In this document: piece after piece, positions 1 through 6,590 of the stretch | Numbering within the stretch: the stretch's first letter is position 1 | Layout: each line of letters starts with the position of its first letter | Source: a virus | Length of the DNA: 64,000 nt | Reading direction: 5' to 3' (one strand) | Virus record (IMG/VR): IMGVR_UViG_3300034112_001564 | Span: 1-64,000 of that record | The notes under the pieces: generated by a model | What the model was told of the DNA's origin: nothing | The model's input: only the letters and a program-made list of their open reading frames with translations | Databases searched by the model: none | Translations under genes and position numbers: made by a program

Positions 1-59
1 ACGATGCTAACTGTCCGAATAATCAAACGGCCGCGAAAACCGCAAAAAATATTTTAGGC

Positions 60-87
60 TTGACCGAATTGCGGACGATGCTATCCT
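60..87 (+). promoter_or_regulatory. Sigma-70-like promoter, first copy
   Basis: A TTGACC hexamer (60-65) and TATCCT (82-87) are separated by 16 bp. The surrounding TTTTAGGC, CGGACGATGC and downstream ATGC words recur at 2488-2532, so this is a near-duplicate of a second promoter. It lies about 50 bp upstream of the first gene and should drive the plus-strand left arm. Confidence 0.7.
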
Positions 88-139
88 TCATGCGTCGGGG
101 CATCCCCCCGAAACCATCACTAGATGAAAGGCTCGATCC

Positions 140-412
140 ATGCGAATCGCTCATAAGACTCCCGAATGCACGATCATTGTGGAAGGCGACGATATCCCCG
201 CTCACGTCGAATGGACGACGCACGACGTGATTGATCGCGCAACGGGGCACGTCGTCGGAACCATCGAATGTGTCTGGGAGGATTATGTTCTCGCCGGCAT
301 GCGTCGACTCGGCAGCGTCTCGGATGGCGTGATGGCGCTCGCCCGCTGGGATTTTTCCGACGCCGCCGACGCCGCCGACGCGCTGTACGAAATTCGCCCG
401 ATGATCGGTTAA
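140..412 (+). CDS. Hypothetical small acidic protein (90 aa)
   Basis: The 90-residue product begins MRIAHKTPEC, is acidic in its second half and has no motif I recognise. The ATG follows a GAAAGG purine stretch by about 8 bases and sits 50 bp below the promoter at 60-87, making this the first gene of the plus-strand early arm. There is no signal peptide or membrane segment. Function unknown; it is probably an early small protein like its downstream neighbours. Confidence 0.65.
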   Translation: MRIAHKTPECTIIVEGDDIPAHVEWTTHDVIDRATGHVVGTIECVWEDYVLAGMRRLGSVSDGVMALARWDFSDAADAADALYEIRPMIG

Positions 413-474
413 CACTCGACGATTCGCCGTACTGGACGTTTCCCCGCATCCCCCCATTTTTGAAAGAAAACACG

Positions 475-1434
475 ATGAAAACCGCAACCTATCGCCCGAC
501 GATGAAGAATTCCGATTGCCTGCGATTCGCTCGATTCTGCATGGAATGCGGCAGCCTCGCCGACGCTGCCGCTGAGGCTCGACGCATCGCCCGACGCATC
601 CGCGGCAGCAGCAGGAAGCGGGGCACATGGAAGTACTTCCTGCTGCGATTCGCGGCAGCCCTTGAATCCGGCAGCCTGCCGCATTCCATCTTCGCGGAGG
701 AAGGTAACGTCAAACTGCCTTTCGTCGCATTCTCGACGCTGCCGATTGTGACGTGCCCCGGCGCGGGGGCATGCGCAGGCATCGCAGCCCGCGGCGATGC
801 GCCGAACCTCGCCGATGCATTTTGCTACAGCCTGCGAGCATGGCGATACCCTGCCGCATTCCTGCGGCAGGCGATGAACACGCTACTGCTGAGGTTCAAT
901 CGTCGTGCCATCATCGACGCTTTCAAGGCGCTGCCGGAGGGCGTCACGTTTCGGCTGTATGTCGACGGCGATTTTGATTCCGAATCGACGGCCGTTTTCT
1001 GGTTCAATCTGTTGCGGCAGCGCCCCGATATGGCTTGCTATGGGTATAGCAAGTCGTGGCCGATCATTGAAAAACTCGCCGGCATGGTACCGCCGAATTA
1101 TGCCTTGAATCTGTCGTCGGGAGGCATCGACGACGACGACGCCGAATTCCGCGATAGACTCCGCGCGCTGCCTTTCGTTCGCGGCGATTTCATCGCGCTC
1201 CCCGTCGTCGGCGAGTTTGCCAAGGGCTTCGCTCGATACGATGACGCCGAATATCATCGCGCCGTCCGAAAGGCTGCCGAGGATGCGGGGCTCGGCAAAG
1301 TCTTCTCATGCCCCGGCACTTGCGGCAGTTGCACGGGCGCGGGGCACGCTTGCGGGGCTCGCGACGACGCGGGGGATTTCATCATGCCCCGCATCGTCGC
1401 CATCGGCATTCATGCGCCCGGTTATCTGTCCTGA
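475..1434 (+). CDS. Gp88-like cysteine-rich phage protein
   Basis: The 319-aa protein starts at the ATG at 475; the frame is open further upstream but overlaps the preceding gene, so the internal ATG is preferred. Two Cys-containing patches stand out: CPGAGAC followed by FCYSLRAWRYP near residues 90-125, and CPGTCGSC with HACG near the C terminus. Between them lies FRLYVDGDFDS and WFNLLRQRPD. From memory this pattern matches the Gp88 family of mycobacteriophages, whose function is unknown; the cysteines could bind a metal or an iron-sulphur cluster. A 14-bp perfect hairpin follows the stop. Family assignment is from recall only. Confidence 0.65.
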   Translation: MKTATYRPTMKNSDCLRFARFCMECGSLADAAAEARRIARRIRGSSRKRGTWKYFLLRFAAALESGSLPHSIFAEEGNVKLPFVAFSTLPIVTCPGAGACAGIAARGDAPNLADAFCYSLRAWRYPAAFLRQAMNTLLLRFNRRAIIDAFKALPEGVTFRLYVDGDFDSESTAVFWFNLLRQRPDMACYGYSKSWPIIEKLAGMVPPNYALNLSSGGIDDDDAEFRDRLRALPFVRGDFIALPVVGEFAKGFARYDDAEYHRAVRKAAEDAGLGKVFSCPGTCGSCTGAGHACGARDDAGDFIMPRIVAIGIHAPGYLS

Positions 1435-1453
1435 GCCTGCCGCGCATCGACGA

Positions 1454-1491
1454 CACGAGCCCCGCGGGATTCAAGCCCCGCGGGGCTCGTG
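1454..1491 (+). terminator. Strong GC hairpin after the Gp88-like gene
   Basis: A perfect 14-bp inverted repeat (arms 1454-1467 and 1478-1491, CACGAGCCCCGCGG and its complement) encloses a 10-base loop, 20 bases after the stop at 1434. No U-run follows, so it may be a pause or processing hairpin rather than a classical intrinsic terminator. Confidence 0.6.
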
Positions 1492-1496
1492 CATGC

Positions 1497-1938
1497 GCAG
1501 GGCTCAGGCTCGATCATGACGGGGGCTCAGGCTCGGCAGGCAGGCGACGGCAGGGGCTCAGGCATCGCAGGCAGGCGACGACGGCGGGGGCTCAGGCTCG
1601 GCAGGCGACGACGGCAGGGGCTCAGGCATCGCAGGCAGGCGACGACGGCAGGGGCTCAGGCTCGGCAGGCAGGCGACGGCAGGGGCTCAGGCATCGCAGG
1701 CAGGCGACGACGGCAGGGGCTCAGGCATCGCAGGCAGGCGACGACGGCAGGGGCTCAGGCTCGGCAGGCGACGACGGCAGGGGCTCAGGCATCGCAGGCA
1801 GGCGACGGCAGGGGCTCAGGCTCGGCAGGCAGGCGACGGCAGGGGCTCAGGCATCGCAGGCAGGCGACGACGGCAGGGGCTCAGGCATCGCAGGCAGGCG
1901 ACGACGGCAGGGGCTCAGGCATCGGCAGGCAGGCCGGC
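1497..1938. repeat. Tandem repeat, about 12 units of 30-34 bp
   Basis: Units each begin GGGGCTCAGGC and continue with CATCGCAGGC or TCGGCAGGC, then GGCGACGACGGCA or a 3-bp-shorter GGCGACGGCA. About 12 complete units of 30, 31 or 34 bp run head to tail with a partial unit at each end. There are no unique spacers, so this is not CRISPR. Units differ by loss of GAC or GCAG, typical of slippage. All frames through it give low-complexity peptides, so it is treated as non-coding. Confidence 0.85.
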
Positions 1939-1952
1939 GCACTCGACGCCCC

Positions 1953-2113
1953 CCCCGAACGTGAGAACACGAGCCGCCCCGACCGGCGAAACGAGCCGCC
2001 CCCGAACGTGGAAACCAGCGCAGCCCCGAACGTGGAAACGCGCGCCGCCCCGACCGGCGAAACGCGACGCCCCCGATCATGCGAACCCGAGCCGAGCCCC
2101 CGAACATGGGAAC
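1953..2113 (+). repeat. Tandem array of seven start-associated elements
   Basis: Seven copies of a 16-18 bp element lie at about 1953-1968, 1977-1994, 2000-2015, 2024-2039, 2048-2064, 2071-2086 and 2098-2113. The forms are CCCCGACCGGCGAAACGA and CCCCGAACGTGGAAAC. The same element precedes many start codons between 2.8 and 8.8 kb, always in this orientation. Here the copies are arrayed without genes between them. Confidence 0.8.
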
Positions 2114-2123
2114 CGGCGAGCCG

Positions 2124-2372
2124 CTACGAACCGCGCCGGCGGCTCCGGTCGGCCGCCCTGGCATCCGCGGCGGCCTCCGCGATTTCGCGGAGCTGCTCGA
2201 CCCCGTACATATCAAGCACGAGCGACCAGTCCTCGCCGGCTCGCAGCCCCTGGCCGTGAGCGTGCCGCCAAACGACGGCAGCGATTTCTTCAGAGTAGGC
2301 CGGATCGGCGCCGGCCGCCGCGGCGGCATCGGCAGCCCAATCGAACAGTCTCGCGAGGTTTTCGATTTTCAT
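2124..2372 (-). CDS. Hypothetical alanine-rich protein, reverse strand
   Basis: The 82-aa product starts MKIENLARLF, is Ala-rich and acidic, and has a plausible helical composition with GC-rich third codon positions like neighbouring genes. It runs against an otherwise plus-strand arm and has no strong Shine-Dalgarno sequence before its ATG at 2372. It could be a real antisense-oriented gene or a by-product of high GC. No family is recognised. Confidence 0.45.
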   Translation of the reverse strand: MKIENLARLFDWAADAAAAAGADPAYSEEIAAVVWRHAHGQGLRAGEDWSLVLDMYGVEQLREIAEAAADARAADRSRRRGS

Positions 2373-2495
2373 GCCGGCATCGTATCCAGCGAGCCGCGGG
2401 GGCGCAACCCCGGCCGCGAAAACTCGAAATTTCTCACAATCCCAAGTGTCCAAACAACGCAAACCCGCGGGAATTCCGAGAAAAAGATTTTAGGC

Positions 2496-2523
2496 TTGAC
2501 CGATCGACGGACGATGCTATCCT
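2496..2523 (+). promoter_or_regulatory. Sigma-70-like promoter, second copy
   Basis: TTGACC (2496-2501) and TATCCT (2518-2523) are spaced 16 bp, exactly as at 60-87, and the flanks TTTTAGGC and CGGACGATGC are the same. The spacers differ only in a short central block. It drives the gene at 2571 and the run of small genes after it. Confidence 0.75.
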
Positions 2524-2570
2524 TGTGGCATGCGGGCGAATGAGCCTCCCCAGTGAAATGAGGTGACGAA

Positions 2571-2795
2571 ATGTGCGACGACCAGAAAATCGTGAACGAC
2601 ATGGAAGATGCGATAGAGCGAAACGATCTGCGCGACATGGTGCGACTGCTTCGCGAGTATGACGGGAAGAACCCGATCACGTTTCGCCAGTTCAAAATCG
2701 AATACGGCGACGACTCGACCCGCGCCGAGTGGCGCGAGGCGATTGTCGAAGAGTGCGAGAGTCTGATCGAAGGAATCAAGCACGGCCGGGAATAG
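2571..2795 (+). CDS. Hypothetical small charged protein (74 aa)
   Basis: A 74-aa, highly charged, probably helical protein (MCDDQKIVND at the N terminus) with no recognised family. An AGGTGA ribosome site lies about 6 bases before the ATG, and the second copy of the early promoter ends 48 bp upstream, so this is the first gene of its transcript. Two start-associated elements separate it from the next gene. Confidence 0.75.
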   Translation: MCDDQKIVNDMEDAIERNDLRDMVRLLREYDGKNPITFRQFKIEYGDDSTRAEWREAIVEECESLIEGIKHGRE

Positions 2796-2834
2796 CCCCG
2801 ACCGTGGAAACCCAAACCCCCTAGAAGGAAACGA
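2796..2834 (+). promoter_or_regulatory. Paired start-associated elements
   Basis: CCCCGACCGTGGAAAC (2796-2811) begins at the TAG stop of the preceding gene and is followed by CCCCCTAGAAGGAAACGA (2817-2834), which ends five bases before the ATG at 2839. The second copy contains the AGAAGGA that would serve as the ribosome-binding site. Confidence 0.7.
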
Positions 2835-2838
2835 GACG

Positions 2839-3174
2839 ATGAAGAACCCCGCGACGATCCCCGGCAGCGTCATGGAAGAAATCGAACGGCGTATGGCCCG
2901 CGGCGATGATATGCAAGAAACGCGACGGCACGTCATCAAGCACCACGGCATGAGCGAATGGCGATGGCTCTCGACCACGCCGCACGAGCGACACGCTCGC
3001 GAGAGGGCGCAGGCCGCTCGCTCGATTCTGGAGGTGAGGCAGCTTATCCGCGAAAACGGCTTCAATACCTGGGAGGTCTGCGCCATCGCTCGCGATCCAG
3101 ACGGTTTCGCTTTCTGTGACGGTGGCGGAGCCACCGCGGATGACCTCGGGAGGGAATCCGCCGGCCTTGCGTGA
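2839..3174 (+). CDS. Hypothetical protein (111 aa)
   Basis: The 111-aa product (MKNPATIPGS start) is rich in Arg, Glu and His, with a helical central part. No motif is recognised, and the C-terminal 20 residues are Gly/Ala-rich and may be disordered. Its ATG follows a purine-rich start-associated element. Function unknown; context suggests a small early phage protein. Confidence 0.7.
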   Translation: MKNPATIPGSVMEEIERRMARGDDMQETRRHVIKHHGMSEWRWLSTTPHERHARERAQAARSILEVRQLIRENGFNTWEVCAIARDPDGFAFCDGGGATADDLGRESAGLA

Positions 3175-3196
3175 TAGGCTCCCAGAGCAAACAATC

Positions 3197-3251
3197 GGCC
3201 GCCGGCGCGTTGCCGGTGGCCCCGACCGTGACAACCCCGTAAGAGGAAACC
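3197..3251 (+). promoter_or_regulatory. Intergenic hairpin plus paired start-associated elements
   Basis: A stem GGCCGCCGGC / GCCGGTGGCC (3197-3221, one G-U pair) closes the five-base loop GCGTT. It abuts CCCCGACCGTGACAAC (3220-3235) and CCCCGTAAGAGGAAACC (3235-3251), six bases before the ATG at 3257. The loop resembles those of the hairpins at 5910 and 6206. Confidence 0.65.
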
Positions 3252-3256
3252 AGACG

Positions 3257-3571
3257 ATGAAGGTATACAGCGTCAGCACGAACAAGACATGCGGCGGCCC
3301 GCATCATGGAATCACCGTATCGCTTATCAGCGGGCCTGGGATCGGCGTGCTGCTGCGGCACTTCCCCAGCAGCGAAGCTTCCGCAGCCCGCGCCTACGAG
3401 GCGAGGCTGCAACGAGTGGCGGAGATTCTCAACGAGACAAGCGCGGCGGCGGCCTTGGCGGCAGCCGCTGATGCGCTTGACATGGCGCAGGCGCAGGTCG
3501 ATTGCGAGCGGGATCGGAAGACGCTGATCGCCGCGATGCACGCGGCGCGCCAAGCAGCTCGATCTCTTTAG
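3257..3571 (+). CDS. Hypothetical alanine-rich helical protein (104 aa)
   Basis: The frame is open upstream, but the ATG at 3257 directly follows an AGAGGAAACC element and is chosen as the start. The product begins MKVYSVSTNK, has a short beta-like N-terminal part containing HHGITVSLISG, and a long Ala/Glu/Arg helical region from about residue 38 that could form a coiled coil. No known family. Confidence 0.7.
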   Translation: MKVYSVSTNKTCGGPHHGITVSLISGPGIGVLLRHFPSSEASAARAYEARLQRVAEILNETSAAAALAAAADALDMAQAQVDCERDRKTLIAAMHAARQAARSL

Positions 3572-3607
3572 TCGCCAGACCCCGACCCCGTACATCACAA
3601 CCCATAA

Positions 3608-3623
3608 CCCCGATTAGGAGAAC
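3608..3623 (+). promoter_or_regulatory. Start-associated element with ribosome site
   Basis: CCCCGATTAGGAGAAC lies six bases before the ATG at 3630 and contains AGGAG, so it doubles as the ribosome-binding site. A degenerate upstream partner (CCCCGTACATCACAAC) begins near 3586. The same TTAGGAGAAC form recurs at 5526-5542. Confidence 0.7.
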
Positions 3624-3629
3624 CTGACG

Positions 3630-4634
3630 ATGGCAGCGATTCAAGACTTTGGCGGCAAGATCGGCGGAGCGGCGAAAGACCGCTCGCCCCCCCGCGGGCC
3701 TCGATCGACCCCGACCGGCGAAACGGCGGGCGCTTCCGGCAGGCAGGCCAAGCCGCTCCGGTTCGCATGGTACATAGACCGCAAGACCGGCGCGGTCTAT
3801 GCCGTGAAAGATGGAGACCGCGCCCATCGTCGCCTGCGGGAGTTCCCAAACGGCGAGGCTGCCCGCGCATTTATCGCCAGCCCCGCGGCGCAGTCCGAAC
3901 TGGAGGCCGCCTGGGAGGTCGCCCGCGAGGCAGGCAACGTGACCGAAGAGAAGACACGCGGCACGTTCAACCGCCCTCGCAGCGGCCTCGATCACCGCGG
4001 CGGCGTCGATTCGACGCCGGAGTCTTTCCTCGCCACGTTCGCCCCCTACGGCGTGGAGTTCGGCAATTGGCAGACCGATAGGGCGGCCTGCCTCAACCAG
4101 ACGCACGATGCGCTGTGCGACCTCGCAGGGGTCGTGCGGATGCAGGCCGGATCGCTCACGTTCGGCGGGAGGCTCTCCCTCGCATTCGGATCACGCGGCC
4201 ACGGCAAGGCGTCCGCACACTACGAGCCGGAACGGCGGGTTATTAATCTGACCAAGACCTCCGGCGCGGGCTGCCTCGCGCACGAGTGGTTCCACGCCTA
4301 CGATCACCAGCAGGGGGACGCTGCCGGCCTGGGGGGCTTTGCCTCAGCCGGCCGCAGCGATTTGTGGCTGACGCTGCAAGCCCTGCCAGCGGGGCTTAAA
4401 GACCGCAGCCTCGCAGCCGACCGGACCCGCAGCAAGCGCTACTGGTCGCTGCCCGAGGAGATTCTGGCGCGGGCGTTTGAAGCTTGGGTGAGGCAGTCGG
4501 TGGACAACGACTACCTCGCGAACATCCTGCCGGTGGAGCAGTTCGGCCCCGGCGCGTCTGTCTACCCTTACCCGCTGCCTGCCGAGATGCCCGCAGTGGG
4601 CGTGGCGTTCCGCCGGCTTTTCGGCTTGCCCTGA
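3630..4634 (+). CDS. LPD1-domain polyvalent-type protein with HExxH motif
   Basis: The 334-aa protein carries GVEFGNWQTDR (residues 141-151), GGRLSLAFG (179-187), HYEPERRVINLTKT (197-210) and an HEWFH zincin signature (His218, Glu219, His222) followed by AYDH. This order matches the large polyvalent protein-associated domain 1 (LPD1) of phage and conjugative-element proteins, which are thought to act on arriving in or taking over the host. The first 110 residues are a separate, probably flexible region. A start-associated element lies inside this gene at 3719-3735 and is translated. A metal-dependent protease activity is inferred, not shown. Confidence 0.85.
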   Translation: MAAIQDFGGKIGGAAKDRSPPRGPRSTPTGETAGASGRQAKPLRFAWYIDRKTGAVYAVKDGDRAHRRLREFPNGEAARAFIASPAAQSELEAAWEVAREAGNVTEEKTRGTFNRPRSGLDHRGGVDSTPESFLATFAPYGVEFGNWQTDRAACLNQTHDALCDLAGVVRMQAGSLTFGGRLSLAFGSRGHGKASAHYEPERRVINLTKTSGAGCLAHEWFHAYDHQQGDAAGLGGFASAGRSDLWLTLQALPAGLKDRSLAADRTRSKRYWSLPEEILARAFEAWVRQSVDNDYLANILPVEQFGPGASVYPYPLPAEMPAVGVAFRRLFGLP

Positions 4635-4635
4635 C

Positions 4636-4676
4636 CCCCGTGGATGGAAACGAGAGCACCCCGAAGGAGGGAACGA
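4636..4676 (+). promoter_or_regulatory. Paired start-associated elements
   Basis: CCCCGTGGATGGAAACGA (4636-4653) starts just after the LPD1 gene's stop. CCCCGAAGGAGGGAACGA (4659-4676) contains GGAGG and ends three bases before the ATG at 4680. The first copy lacks a good ribosome site and the second has one, as in the other pairs. Confidence 0.7.
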
Positions 4677-4679
4677 GAG

Positions 4680-4946
4680 ATGAGCGACCCCGAGATGTAC
4701 GCACGACTGCGGATCGCGATGGAGCGGATCGATGCCGCGACTAATGGCCGCGAATGGTTGGCTGGTCGGCACATTCGCCGCGTGATGGATGCGATGGCGC
4801 AGAAGTTTTTCGACAGCACGGGCGGCGACCTGCGATGGCAGGCGACAACTATCCCATCGCCCGCGGAGACGTTCGGCGACAAGACTGCAAGTCAGGACTA
4901 TGCCCCCTGGAGCGAAACGATTACCCCGACCGGAGAAACGACATGA
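4680..4946 (+). CDS. Hypothetical protein (88 aa)
   Basis: The 88-aa product starts MSDPEMYARL; an upstream in-frame ATG at 4644 would add 12 residues encoded by the start-associated element and is not preferred. The protein is helical in its first half, with aromatic residues later, and has no recognised motif. Its stop overlaps the next start by four bases (ATGA at 4943-4946), so the two are translationally coupled. Confidence 0.65.
   Translation: MSDPEMYARLRIAMERIDAATNGREWLAGRHIRRVMDAMAQKFFDSTGGDLRWQATTIPSPAETFGDKTASQDYAPWSETITPTGETT
4924..4941 (+). promoter_or_regulatory. Start-associated element inside a coding end
   Basis: CCCCGACCGGAGAAACGA overlaps the last codons of the preceding gene (encoding TPTGETT) and ends one base before the ATG at 4943. 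It contains GGAG and shows that the element is kept even when it must be translated. Confidence 0.65.
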
Positions 4947-5125
4947 ATCCGATGCTGCCTTGGTGGAGCTGTTCCGCGATGATCCTCGACGGTGCCGACG
5001 AGATCGACGCCGACCTCGAAGTGCGGGCCGCGACGGCCGGCGAGGCCGAGGATATCGCCCGAGCCGAGTGGGCCGATATGGGCCTGGGTGCCGATGCGGT
5101 GAAGGTGCGGAGGTGCGACCAGTGA
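4943..5125 (+). CDS. Hypothetical acidic protein (60 aa)
   Basis: A 60-aa acidic protein beginning MNPMLPWWSC and containing LEVRAATAGEAEDIA, a pattern seen in many small phage proteins in which a short beta-strand is followed by an acidic helix. It overlaps the upstream gene by ATGA and the downstream GTG start by three bases. No function is recognised. Confidence 0.6.
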   Translation: MNPMLPWWSCSAMILDGADEIDADLEVRAATAGEAEDIARAEWADMGLGADAVKVRRCDQ

Positions 5126-5448
5126 CAAGCTATCAAGTCTCTCCGCGTGTCACGCTCCACCCTGGCGATCGATTCCGCGTGAGCGGCGGCCCCTACTACC
5201 GACTCGAAGACGGCAGCCGGGTGCCGCTAGCGGCTCGCGGCGTGTTCACGCTCGTGGCAGTGGATCGCGGGCGGCGTGGCAGGGTGCAGCTCCTCGCCTA
5301 CGGGGCCGGCGGTTTCGCGGTGCTCCACGTTGCCGGCCGGCGGCGGTCGCGGGTGCCGGGGCTCGTCTGCCGCCCCTATCGGGTGCGCCGGGCTGGCGGG
5401 CAGAAAACAATTCGGCCGGCGCGCAAGAAGCAGTTGCCCGCGGCGTAA
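5122..5448 (+). CDS. Hypothetical basic beta-rich protein (108 aa), GTG start
   Basis: The GTG at 5122 overlaps the previous stop and has GGAGGTG about 8 bases upstream, so it is chosen over upstream in-frame codons. The product is strongly basic, with repeated short beta-strand patterns (FRVSGGPYYRL, GRVQLLAYG) and an Arg/Lys-rich C terminus, suggestive of a small nucleic-acid-binding or SH3-like barrel. No family is assigned. Confidence 0.6.
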   Translation: MTSYQVSPRVTLHPGDRFRVSGGPYYRLEDGSRVPLAARGVFTLVAVDRGRRGRVQLLAYGAGGFAVLHVAGRRRSRVPGLVCRPYRVRRAGGQKTIRPARKKQLPAA

Positions 5449-5461
5449 TCATTGCGTAGGA

Positions 5462-5489
5462 TTGACCTACCAAAGGACGAGACTAGAAG
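5462..5489 (+). promoter_or_regulatory. Sigma-70-like promoter
   Basis: TTGACC (5462-5467) and TAGAAG (5484-5489) are spaced 16 bp in a 100-base intergenic stretch. The -35 and spacing equal those of the promoters at 60 and 2496, while the -10 is weaker. It would restart transcription for the gene at 5548. Confidence 0.55.
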
Positions 5490-5500
5490 GGGCAGCGTAG

Positions 5501-5542
5501 CCCCGGCCGGCGAAACGAGACGATACCCCGATTAGGAGAACG
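5501..5542 (+). promoter_or_regulatory. Paired start-associated elements
   Basis: CCCCGGCCGGCGAAACGA (5501-5518) is followed by CCCCGATTAGGAGAACG (5526-5542), five bases before the ATG at 5548. This is the clearest example of a non-ribosome-binding copy followed by an AGGAG-bearing copy. Confidence 0.7.
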
Positions 5543-5547
5543 CGACG

Positions 5548-5907
5548 ATGAGCCGAATGAAGGATGCGATCATTGCATGCTGGGATGCGGACGCGATCCC
5601 AGTCCCTGGTGGCACTGTGAAGAAGTGGCGGGCGGCGGGCCATGCGGCCCCGACAATCCGCGTGCCGGTGACTGGCTACGACGGGCAGACGATCATGCTC
5701 CGCGCCATGCGGCACCGGGATGCCAGCGCGATGGCTATTCGGTTGGAGGGGTCGAGCGACGGTCGCCGGCTGTGCCGCGAGCTGGCTGCCCTGCGGAAGT
5801 ATCGGTACATGACTTTGCCATGCCGATGCGGTGCCTGCGGTGTTCGCGGGCAGCAGCATTACTTCGTGAATACCGGGGCGGAATTGCTCTGCGTGAATTG
5901 CGGCTGA
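5548..5907 (+). CDS. Zinc-ribbon hypothetical protein (119 aa)
   Basis: The 119-aa protein has a C-terminal cysteine set CRCGACG and LCVNCG separated by about 20 residues, which looks like a zinc ribbon. The N-terminal part is helical and basic. The start is fixed by AGGAG in the adjacent element. Such small zinc-ribbon proteins often bind nucleic acid or a host protein; that is inference. A 10-bp hairpin follows the stop immediately. Confidence 0.7.
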   Translation: MSRMKDAIIACWDADAIPVPGGTVKKWRAAGHAAPTIRVPVTGYDGQTIMLRAMRHRDASAMAIRLEGSSDGRRLCRELAALRKYRYMTLPCRCGACGVRGQQHYFVNTGAELLCVNCG

Positions 5908-5909
5908 TT

Positions 5910-5934
5910 CCCCGCCGGCACGTTGCCGGCGGGG
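5910..5934 (+). terminator. Perfect 10-bp hairpin, ACGTT loop
   Basis: CCCCGCCGGC and its complement enclose ACGTT, three bases after the preceding stop. An almost identical hairpin follows the next gene at 6205-6228. There is no U-run. It may be an intergenic processing or termination element. Confidence 0.65.
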
Positions 5935-5966
5935 AGTGGGCAGGCACAAGGTGAAGGAGAGATGCG

Positions 5967-6197
5967 ATGGTCAATCAGTTTCCAGAAGCGGGGCAGTCCC
6001 GCGGGCGGTTCATCACCTGGGCAAGAGAAATCACCGAGGAGGCATTTCGCCTTGACCCGATTTTTATGGACGAGGCCGCCGTGAGGATTTTCGGCGGCTC
6101 CGTCTGGTGCTGGACGGGATCCGAAACGACGGACGCGAAGATTCACGCGATCTGCCGAGCGGCGATGATCGTGCGGTTGCAGGCCGGAGCGGCCTGA
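5967..6197 (+). CDS. Hypothetical protein (76 aa)
   Basis: A 76-aa protein starting MVNQFPEAGQ with an AAGGAGAG ribosome site about 7 bases upstream. It contains a Phe/Trp-rich central patch (FGGSVWCWTG) and two cysteines. It is bracketed on both sides by near-identical 10-bp hairpins, as if it were an insertable cassette. No family is recognised. Confidence 0.65.
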   Translation: MVNQFPEAGQSRGRFITWAREITEEAFRLDPIFMDEAAVRIFGGSVWCWTGSETTDAKIHAICRAAMIVRLQAGAA

Positions 6198-6204
6198 CGG
6201 GATT

Positions 6205-6228
6205 CCCCGCCGGCACGTTGCCGGCGGG
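6205..6228 (+). terminator. Hairpin, second copy (ACGTT loop)
   Basis: GATTCCCCGCCGGC, the ACGTT loop and GCCGGCGGG repeat the sequence at 5907-5932, including the flanking GATT. The stem is 9 bp (6206-6228). It lies seven bases after the stop at 6197. Confidence 0.65.
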
Positions 6229-6253
6229 CGTGGAAACGACGAAACTACGATGA

Positions 6254-6287
6254 CCCCCAGACGGGGGAAACGACACGAAAGGGAAAC
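6254..6287 (+). promoter_or_regulatory. Start-associated elements with internal hairpin
   Basis: CCCCCAGACGGGGGAAACGA (6254-6273) can fold on itself (CCCCC/GGGGG), and a degenerate copy, AAAGGGAAACGA, runs to the ATG at 6289. The second part supplies the purine-rich ribosome site. Confidence 0.55.
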
Positions 6288-6288
6288 G

Positions 6289-6576
6289 ATGGCGACCGAG
6301 CACATTTATGACTACCAGACAACGCTTGACGGCAAGCCCGAGAAGGTGACATTCACCATCGTGCGAGATACCGCGGCAGAGAAAGCAGCCGGCCGGCACC
6401 TGTGGCCGATCACGGCGACCGTTGGAGAGAAGTCGCTCCGATACGTTGTCGCGGCAGGGACAAGGCTTAGAGAGTCTCGCAGCGTCTTGCCAGACTTGGC
6501 CCGCGACGGGTTTATCACGCGGGAACGCGAGATTGAACCATTTGGCGGATTCGGCAGCTATGACCCAACGACATGA
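6289..6576 (+). CDS. Hypothetical protein (95 aa)
   Basis: The ATG at 6289 (MATEHIYDYQ) follows AAAGGGAAACG and is preferred to an ATG at 6250, whose first codons fall in the repeat element. The protein shows alternating strand-like segments (KVTFTIVRD, LRYVVAAGT) and a glycine-rich end, suggesting a small beta fold. No family is recognised. Confidence 0.65.
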   Translation: MATEHIYDYQTTLDGKPEKVTFTIVRDTAAEKAAGRHLWPITATVGEKSLRYVVAAGTRLRESRSVLPDLARDGFITREREIEPFGGFGSYDPTT

Positions 6577-6590
6577 CGACCCACCGCTAC

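Noticed and set aside
1497-1938. CRISPR-like array
   Set aside because: The repeat units are contiguous with no unique spacers and vary in length by 3-4 bases; no cas genes are present.
1489-2259. Long open frames (over 200 codons) through the repeat arrays
   Set aside because: All translate as repetitive GAQA/QATTA-type peptides produced by the tandem repeat; there is no start with a ribosome site.
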